Assembly: GCF_949282365.1 (NCBI RefSeq)
Contig: NZ_CASDOY010000009.1
Location: 1 to 56,095 of the forward strand
From: an uncultured Desulfovibrio sp.
GTDB lineage: Bacteria; Desulfobacterota; Desulfovibrionia; Desulfovibrionales; Desulfovibrionaceae
Reading direction: 5' to 3'
Length of the DNA stretch: 56,095 nt
Shown here piece by piece: positions 50,772 to 56,095 of this stretch. The notes beneath the pieces were generated by a model. The model worked only from the letters and a program-made list of their open reading frames with translations. It ran no database searches and had not been told where the DNA came from. The translations under genes were made by a program, and so were the position numbers. Each line of letters starts with the position of its first letter. The first letter of the stretch is position 1.

Positions 50772-51533
50772 GTGCTCGTCCTTTTGAAACAGACTTTTCC
50801 CCATTGTCCCGCGGCGCAGGGTCGCGGGCGTCCTCCGGCTCTCATGAGCCAAACACACCAATAATGTGTGGCAAGTTACCGCAGGCACAAGGTCACGTCA
50901 AGGGGGGCCGGCACGCTGCAAAGCCTGCTCGCAGGCTGGTATGAGGGCCTTCGGGGCCCGCGTGAAAGCGTGGGAAAACGGCCGGATGGAAGGGGTTTTC
51001 GCCTTCGCGCACGAGGGCCGGACAGGGGCCTTCCCGCAGTCCCGCGCGGTGCCGATGCCGGAAAATCCCATGACGGATTTCATGACATGCCACACGGGCG
51101 GCCGCCGGCGACAGGGAGCGGGCGGGGCGCCGGACAGACGAAAGGAGCGGGCCGTCCGGCGGGCCTTGGCGCGGCCCTATGCAGACGTGGGCAGTGATGG
51201 CCAAGGCCGCCAAGTCACGGCAGGGAGCGGAAGGAGCCGGGAGCGCTTCCGGGGTGGGCGCACCGGGCCTGTGCGTGGGTCTGGACGCCCACCCGCCCCG
51301 TGCGCCGGCCGGGACGACGACGGCGCGCGCCAGGGCACGGGCGGGATGCGTGCCTGCCGGATGCCGGCAGTGCGTGCCAGGGCGGGCGCGGCTCCGGGAG
51401 CTGGTCGGGAAGCGGTGCATGCGCGCGCCAGGGCAGAGCGCCATCCCTGGGGGCCGGTCCCGCCCGTCAGACCGGACGAACGGCGCCGGGGCAGCCCTTC
51501 GCACACCGGGGAGAGCGGGGAGGGAGCGGGGCC
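50772..51533. other. nhc promoter region and GC-rich gap
   Basis: The first ~130 bp upstream of nhcA is less GC-rich and holds the dyad listed at 50854-50870. The remaining ~600 bp up to miaA is GC-rich without a credible gene. Confidence 0.55.
50854..50870. promoter_or_regulatory. CACAC-N7-GTGTG dyad upstream of nhcA
   Basis: A perfect 5-bp inverted repeat with a 7-bp AT-rich centre, about 85-100 bp before the nhcA start. It resembles the general shape of a CRP/FNR-family site. It may help control the nine-haem operon. Confidence 0.35.
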
Positions 51534-52448
51534 TCAGGCGCGCTGCCGGACGGCCCTGAGCAGGCCGTCCAGATCCTGCGGCGCGAAAAAGCGCGCCCCG
51601 GGGCGGGCCCGGAACCAGGTGCGCTGGCGCTTGGCATAGGCGCGGGTATTGTGCAGCCAGAGGCGGCGGCAGTCCTCCAGGGAGAGCTCGCCGCGCAGAT
51701 GGGCCAGCACTTCGGCGCAGCCGATGCCGGACCAGCCGGGGGCCGCGGCATCATCGCAGCGCAGGCTGGCGGCGCGGGCCTCGTCCAGCGCCCCCTGTTC
51801 CAGCATCAGGTCGATGCGCCGGACCAGGCGGGGCGTCAGGGCGTCCAGCTCCATGTCCAGCACCAGCAAAGGACCGGCGCAGGGCGGTTCGGGCATGGCG
51901 TGCTCGTGCCACCAGCTGAAGGTGTGGCCGGTGGCGGCCAGCACTTCCAGGGCGCGCACGATGCGCTGGCGGTCGTTGGGGTGGATGCGGGCCGCGTAGG
52001 CGGGATCGGACAGGGCCAGCTCGGCGTGCAGGGCGGCGGGGCCTTCCTGCTCCAGCCGGGCCGTGAGGGCGGCGCTGATGGCGGGATCGACGGCCGGGAT
52101 CCCGGCGATGCCGTGCAGCAGGCCTTGGAAATAAAGGCCCGTACCGCCCACCAGCAGGGGCACGCGGCCCCGCGCCAGCACGGCCCGCGCTTCGGCCACG
52201 GCCAGGTCGGCCCAGCGGCCGGCGCTGATCTTCTGCTGCGTGGGGAGGAAGCCGTACAGGTGGTGCGGGCAGCAGGCCCGCTCCTCGGCCGAGGGCTGGG
52301 CCGTGATGAGGGGGAAGTCGCTGTAGACCTGGCGGGAGTCGGCGTTGATGACCTCGCCGTCCAGGGCTTCGGCCAGGGCCAGGGCCGCGGCGGTCTTGCC
52401 GCAGCCCGTGGGGCCGGCCAGACAGATGACGGGCAGGGGCGCGGCCAT
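51534..52448 (-). CDS. miaA: tRNA dimethylallyltransferase
   Basis: A 304-residue enzyme that adds a dimethylallyl group to A37 of tRNAs reading UNN codons. Signatures: P-loop LAGPTGCGKTAAALALA, INADSRQVYSDFPLITAQPS, HHLYGFL and LLVGGTGLYFQGLL, with later NDRQRIVRALEV. It follows coaD by one base and is the last gene of an rsmD-coaD-miaA run. Confidence 0.94.
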   Translation of the reverse strand: MAAPLPVICLAGPTGCGKTAAALALAEALDGEVINADSRQVYSDFPLITAQPSAEERACCPHHLYGFLPTQQKISAGRWADLAVAEARAVLARGRVPLLVGGTGLYFQGLLHGIAGIPAVDPAISAALTARLEQEGPAALHAELALSDPAYAARIHPNDRQRIVRALEVLAATGHTFSWWHEHAMPEPPCAGPLLVLDMELDALTPRLVRRIDLMLEQGALDEARAASLRCDDAAAPGWSGIGCAEVLAHLRGELSLEDCRRLWLHNTRAYAKRQRTWFRARPGARFFAPQDLDGLLRAVRQRA

Positions 52449-52449
52449 C

Positions 52450-52992
52450 TCAGTTCTTGACGCGGAAGCCGCCGTAGGGGGCGGAGAGGCAGGGTGTGCC
52501 CTGGCGCACTTCGCCGCGCTGGTACTTCTCCATCAGGCGGCGGCGCACGTTCTCGGGCACCAGGCCCACGATGTCCGCGCCGTGGCTGGCCGCGGCCTTG
52601 ACGATGGTGGAGCTGATGAACAGCCACTGGTAGTCGGTCATCAGGAAGACGGTCTGGATGTTGCGCTGCAGGCGGCGGTTCATGAGGGCCAGCTGGAACT
52701 CGTATTCGAAGTCCGAGACGGCGCGCAGGCCGCGCAGGATGGCGCAGGCCCCGCGCTGGGCCGCGTATTCCACGGTCAGGCCGGTGAAGGGCTCCACCAG
52801 GATGCGCTCGTCGTCGCCCACGGCCTCGCGGGCCATGGCCACGCGCTCTTCCTGGGTGAACAGGGGAAACTTGGGCGTATTGTCGGCCACGGCCACCACG
52901 ATCTGGTCGAAGACGGCCAGCCCGCGGCGGATGAGGGCCAGGTGCCCGTTGGTCAGGGGATCGAAGGTGCCGGGATAGAGTGCCAGTTTCAT
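52450..52992 (-). CDS. coaD: Phosphopantetheine adenylyltransferase
   Basis: A 180-residue enzyme of CoA synthesis. It shows the nucleotidyltransferase motif GTFDPLTNGHL (TxGH) near the N-terminus, ILRGLRAVSDFEYEFQLALMNR and FISSTIVKAAASHG (the ISSSxVRE-like motif, with Thr-Ile-Val-Lys). ATG 52992 overlaps the rsmD stop (ATGA), which favours it over the upstream in-frame ATG. Confidence 0.95.
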   Translation of the reverse strand: MKLALYPGTFDPLTNGHLALIRRGLAVFDQIVVAVADNTPKFPLFTQEERVAMAREAVGDDERILVEPFTGLTVEYAAQRGACAILRGLRAVSDFEYEFQLALMNRRLQRNIQTVFLMTDYQWLFISSTIVKAAASHGADIVGLVPENVRRRLMEKYQRGEVRQGTPCLSAPYGGFRVKN

Positions 52993-53540
52993 GCGAGTGT
53001 CCATATGAGTATGCGGGTTTGACCAAAATGGCGTTCCACCAGCAGTTCCAGACTGTCGGGAGCGGCCACGGCGGCGTCCTTTTCGATCTCGGCGCAGACC
53101 AGGGCGCCGGGCGCCAGCCAGTCGCGCCTGCACAGCGCCTGCAGGGTGGCGTTGAGCAGGTTCTTGCGGTAGGGCGGGTCCAGGAAGACCAGGTCGAAGC
53201 AGCCCAGGGGCGCGTTGTTGAGGGTCTTGCGCACGTCGTCGCGGATCAGGCGCACGCAGTCCTCCACGCCCAGCTGGCTGATGTTGTCGGCCAGGCAGCG
53301 GGCGGCCGCGGCGGAGTTCTCCACCAGCACGGCCAGGGCCGCGCCCCGGCTCACGGCCTCGAAGGCCAGGCTGCCGCTGCCCGCGAACAGGTCCAGCACG
53401 CGCGCGCCGTCCCAGACCACGCCCCGCGAGGTGAGCATGGAGAACAGGGACTCGCGCGTTTTGCCCATGGCCGGGCGGTAGCCTTCGCCTTCCACGGTCC
53501 TGATGCGTCTGCCGCCCAGTCTGCCGGAGATGATGCGCAT
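52989..53540 (-). CDS. rsmD: 16S rRNA (guanine-966-N2)-methyltransferase RsmD
   Basis: A 183-residue SAM-dependent methyltransferase that modifies G966 of 16S rRNA. It starts MRIISGRLGGRRI. The SAM site is VLDLFAGSGSLAFEAVSRG and the catalytic motif is LVFLDPPYRK. It opens the rsmD-coaD-miaA gene run, a common pairing with coaD. Confidence 0.93.
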   Translation of the reverse strand: MRIISGRLGGRRIRTVEGEGYRPAMGKTRESLFSMLTSRGVVWDGARVLDLFAGSGSLAFEAVSRGAALAVLVENSAAAARCLADNISQLGVEDCVRLIRDDVRKTLNNAPLGCFDLVFLDPPYRKNLLNATLQALCRRDWLAPGALVCAEIEKDAAVAAPDSLELLVERHFGQTRILIWTLA

Positions 53541-53682
53541 GGTTTTTCCTGTAAGTTCAGCGCCGCAGGTCTGCGGCGGTTGATGGTCAACAAGGGCTTC
53601 GGACCGCGCGGGGCGGGGCAACAGCATAGCCGTGCGGCGGTCCTTCCGTCAATGGGCGGCCGTCGTCCGTGGCCAGGGACGC

Positions 53683-53712
53683 AAAAAAGGGCGCGGCCCG
53701 CAGGCCGCGCCC
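53683..53712 (-). terminator. Rho-independent terminator of the MBL-RNase gene
   Basis: A perfect 10-bp stem GGGCGCGGCC/GGCCGCGCCC with a 4-nt loop, followed on the minus strand by six T. It lies 21 bp past the stop of the metallo-beta-lactamase RNase gene. Confidence 0.92.
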
Positions 53713-53733
53713 CCGGAAGCCGTGCGCCCGGGC

Positions 53734-55344
53734 CTACATGCGCGAGAGCAGGCGGGTCAGGGCGTAATCCATCATGGCCAGGGCGTCCCGCAGTTCGGTC
53801 TGCTGTACCCAGGGGCTCTGCTCGATGTCGGCCAGCTTGCCCTTGAACATGCCCCACTTGCGTTCCACCTCGCCGGTGAGGAAGTCCCAGTTGACGCGAG
53901 GATGGGCCAGGGCCTCGTGCTGCACGGTCTGGGCCACCTGATGGCCTTCCAGGATCATTTCTTCCATGTAGCCGGGCACCATGGGCGTCAGGCCGAATTT
54001 TTCCCTGATCAGGCCGGAAAGCACGTTCTGGGCCTTTTCTTCGCCGTGGACCAGCACCACGTTGGCCTTGTCGTGGACCAGGGGCGCGAGCCAGTCCAGC
54101 AGCTGGTCCTGGCCGGCATGGGCGGAGAAGCCGTTGATGGTGTAGATGCGGGCCGCGATCTCCATGTCTTCGCCGAACAGGGTGATCTTGCTGGCTTTTT
54201 CCACGATCTTGCGGCCGGGGGTGCCCACGGCCTGATAGCCCACGAAAACGATGCTGGCCCCGGGCCGCCAGATATTGTGCTTGAGGTGATGGCGCACGCG
54301 GCCCGCGTTGCACATGCCGCTGGCCGAGATGATGATGGCCGGGCCCTTGTAGTCGTTGATGCTCTGGGACTCCGCCACGTCCAGGGTGTAGCGCAGGTTG
54401 GGCAGCTCGAAGGGATCGTCGCCCTGGTGCAGCATCTTCTGCGCGTCCTCGTCGAAGAGTTCGCGGTTGCGGCGGAAGACCTCGGTGGCGCGGATGGCCA
54501 GGGGACTGTCCACGAAGACGGGCATGTCCTCGGGCAGCTTGCCCTTGCTCTGCAGGATGTGCAGGCAGTAGAGGATCTCCTGCGTGCGCTCCACGGCGAA
54601 GGCGGGGATGATGACCTTTTCGCCCTTGGCGTAGCTGTAGGCGATGGCCTCGGCCAGTTCCTCGTCGCTGATCTCCTCGTTCTTGTGGTTGCGGTCGCCG
54701 TAGGTGGATTCCATGAAGATGTAATCCGCCTTGGGCGGGCTTTCGGGATCGCGCACGATGAGGGCCTGGGGGCGGCCGATGTCGCCCGAGAAGATGATGC
54801 TGGTGGTCTTGCCGTCTTCGGTGACTTCCAGGCGCAGGGAGCCGGAACCGAGGATGTGGCCCGCGTCGTAATAGGTGACCTTGATGCCCGGGGCGGGCTC
54901 GAAATCCTCATGGTAGGCCACGGGATGCAGGAGCTCGGCGGTCTTGAGGGCGTCCTCGGTGGTGTACAGGGCCGCGGGCGGGTTCTTGAGGCCGCGGCGG
55001 CTGTACTTCTTGGCTTCCCACTGGGCTTCCATCTCCTGGATGTGGGCGCTGTCCTGCAGCATGATGTCCAGCAGTTCGCTGGTGGCCTTGGTGCAGTAGA
55101 TGGGCTTGTTGAAGCCCTCGCGCACCATGAGGGGCAGCAGGCCCGAGTGGTCGATATGGGCGTGGGTCACGAGGATGAAGTCGATATTTTCAGGGGCGTA
55201 GGGCCGGGGATTGCGGTTGCGCTCCTCGATGGCCTTGTTGCCCTGATGCATACCGCAGTCGATACAAAAACGCCTGCCGCAGGCTTCGATCATATAACAG
55301 GAACCGGTGACGGTCTGTGCGGCGCCGAGAAACTGGACTTTCAT
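53734..55344 (-). CDS. MBL-fold, beta-CASP exoribonuclease (RMMBL type)
   Basis: A 536-residue metallo-beta-lactamase RNase. The zinc site is THAHIDHSG, with later GSGSLRLEV, FSGDIGRP and the C-terminal VHGEEKAQN His motif. The beta-CASP cap contains IPAFAVERTQEILYCL and the Ser-Gly-Met sequence SASGMCNAGRVRHHLKHN. Related proteins process mRNA or other RNA. GGGAGC-like sequence lies before ATG 55344. The longer frame extends through the divergent promoter into the opposite gene and is rejected. The last ~70 residues (NWDFLTGEVERKWGMFKGK...) are an added helical tail. Confidence 0.88.
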   Translation of the reverse strand: MKVQFLGAAQTVTGSCYMIEACGRRFCIDCGMHQGNKAIEERNRNPRPYAPENIDFILVTHAHIDHSGLLPLMVREGFNKPIYCTKATSELLDIMLQDSAHIQEMEAQWEAKKYSRRGLKNPPAALYTTEDALKTAELLHPVAYHEDFEPAPGIKVTYYDAGHILGSGSLRLEVTEDGKTTSIIFSGDIGRPQALIVRDPESPPKADYIFMESTYGDRNHKNEEISDEELAEAIAYSYAKGEKVIIPAFAVERTQEILYCLHILQSKGKLPEDMPVFVDSPLAIRATEVFRRNRELFDEDAQKMLHQGDDPFELPNLRYTLDVAESQSINDYKGPAIIISASGMCNAGRVRHHLKHNIWRPGASIVFVGYQAVGTPGRKIVEKASKITLFGEDMEIAARIYTINGFSAHAGQDQLLDWLAPLVHDKANVVLVHGEEKAQNVLSGLIREKFGLTPMVPGYMEEMILEGHQVAQTVQHEALAHPRVNWDFLTGEVERKWGMFKGKLADIEQSPWVQQTELRDALAMMDYALTRLLSRM

Positions 55345-55510
55345 GGGATGCTCCGGGATGACATTCAGCTTGCCGGATGCAAGCGGGGGATTCTTCACTA
55401 TGCGCTTCCTCAGCCGGAAGCGCAAGCCCCGGGAATCCTTTGACGGCAGGAGCCCGTCCGTTTTAGGATAACGGCCCATACCCTGCGATCCCCGCAGCAA
55501 GGAGGCTTTC
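55345..55510. promoter_or_regulatory. Divergent promoter region
   Basis: A 166-bp region between the minus-strand MBL RNase gene and the plus-strand LOG-family gene. It should hold both promoters; no specific boxes were assigned. AAGGAGG lies eight bases before the LOG-family ATG. Confidence 0.4.
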
Positions 55511-56095
55511 ATGGAGATCCGGCAGAACGTCATCGACGACCTCAACGCCATGACCACCGAATCCTGGCGCACCATCCGCATCATGGCCGAAATGGTCCAG
55601 GCCCTGGACACGCTCAACCATCTGGACAGCGACTGCGTCTCCATCTTCGGTTCCGCGCGTTCCACGCCCGATACGCCCGAATACAGGGATGCCGAGCGGC
55701 TGGCCCGCATGCTGGTGGAAAAGGGCTTCGGCGTCATCACCGGCGGCGGGCCCGGCGTCATGGAGGCGGCCAACAAGGGTGCGGCCGAGGCGGGCGGCGT
55801 GTCCGTGGGCCTGCACATCGAGCTGCCCCACGAGCAGGGCTGCAACCAGTATGTGAAGACGCGCTGCAATTTCCGCTACTTCTTCACGCGCAAGTTCATG
55901 TTCGTGAAGTACGCCATGGCCTATGTGGTCATGCCCGGCGGCATGGGCACCATCGACGAGCTGTCCGAGGCCTTCGTCCTGGCCCAGACCGGCCGCATCC
56001 GGCCCTTCCCCATCATCCTCTACAATTCCGCCTACTGGGCGGGCCTGCTGGACTGGCTGCGCACCAGCATGGTGGACGGCGGCTTCATCAACAGG
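55511..56095 (+). CDS. LOG-family protein (cytokinin riboside 5'-monophosphate phosphoribohydrolase type), 3' end cut by window
   Basis: The first 195 codons of a gene open at the right edge. An N-terminal helical extension (MEIRQNVIDDLNAM..., about 1-40) precedes the LOG fold: CVSIFGSARSTP, GFGVITGGGPGVMEAANKGA, then SVGLHIELPHEQ and the signature MPGGMGTIDELSEAFVLAQ with its substrate-site Glu. Family members release the base from nucleoside monophosphates such as AMP. AAGGAGG precedes ATG 55511. The missing 3' part probably codes for only some tens of residues. Confidence 0.88.
   Translation, partial: MEIRQNVIDDLNAMTTESWRTIRIMAEMVQALDTLNHLDSDCVSIFGSARSTPDTPEYRDAERLARMLVEKGFGVITGGGPGVMEAANKGAAEAGGVSVGLHIELPHEQGCNQYVKTRCNFRYFFTRKFMFVKYAMAYVVMPGGMGTIDELSEAFVLAQTGRIRPFPIILYNSAYWAGLLDWLRTSMVDGGFINR

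Noticed and set aside
46893..50864. A 1323-codon plus-strand frame opposite the nhc operon
   Set aside because: The minus-strand genes encode nine haem sites, four FeS clusters and an NrfD protein; the antisense frame has none of these and is a shadow.

Overview
The window reads as a chromosome segment of a GC-rich sulfate-reducing bacterium of the Desulfovibrio desulfuricans / piger / fairfieldensis group. The diagnostic features are a complete nine-haem cytochrome c transmembrane complex (nhcABCD), a DVU0772-family protein, HypC plus a hydrogenase-maturation protease, and a divergent stand-alone MoaE. Genes are GC-rich with strong third-position GC, so almost every real gene casts long false ORFs on the other strand; those were left out.

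Region 1 (1-10.7 kb) is a prophage-derived cluster, nearly all on the minus strand. In transcription order it runs: S24-type repressor (plus strand, divergent), small unknown gene, Mor-type activator, strong terminator, then endolysin, holin, DUF2730 protein, small unknown, large terminase, acetyltransferase-like protein, small linker protein, broken portal gene, Bbp19-like protein, scaffold, major capsid protein and Bbp16-like cement protein. Head genes are of BPP-1/epsilon15 type and the regulator and DUF2730 are Mu-like, so it is a mosaic. The portal has lost its centre and is frameshifted. No integrase, transposase or replication gene is visible. GC-rich gaps, one holding a 69-bp tandem repeat, break up the structural genes.

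Region 2 (10.7-21.5 kb, plus strand) is an envelope-stress and efflux operon: two tandem secreted YgiW-type OB-fold proteins, an OmpR-family response regulator, a sensor kinase, and an MdtABC-type RND pump. Overlapping start and stop codons join regulator, kinase and adaptor. No outer-membrane channel gene is present.

Region 3 (21.5-29.6 kb) is accessory. It holds a fold-type I aminotransferase, an AT-rich unknown gene, a Fic protein bracketed by two ~197-bp direct repeats and preceded by a large dyad, and a metal module: FeoA, a DUF5132-like membrane-anchored protein, a P1B-type ATPase whose TM4 motif is Ser-Cys-Ala, and a small HMA-like protein. Two small membrane proteins diverge from it.

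Region 4 (29.9-45 kb) is core housekeeping: acs, maf, a YfcE-like phosphoesterase, a Trm112-like protein, a PHP phosphatase, secA, moaE, a DVU0772-family gene behind a Fur-like site, the CpoB/YbgF lipoprotein, a PLDc_N protein, lspA and ileS.

Region 5 (45.9-56.1 kb) is respiratory and housekeeping: hypC, a hydrogenase endopeptidase, nhcABCD (nhcD is only 51 codons), miaA, coaD, rsmD, a beta-CASP metallo-beta-lactamase RNase and the 5' part of a LOG-family gene running off the right edge.

About 9 kb (roughly 16%) lies in long, GC-rich, apparently gene-free gaps. These carry short tandem repeats and terminators and are noted one by one. No rRNA, tRNA, CRISPR array or transposase was recognised.
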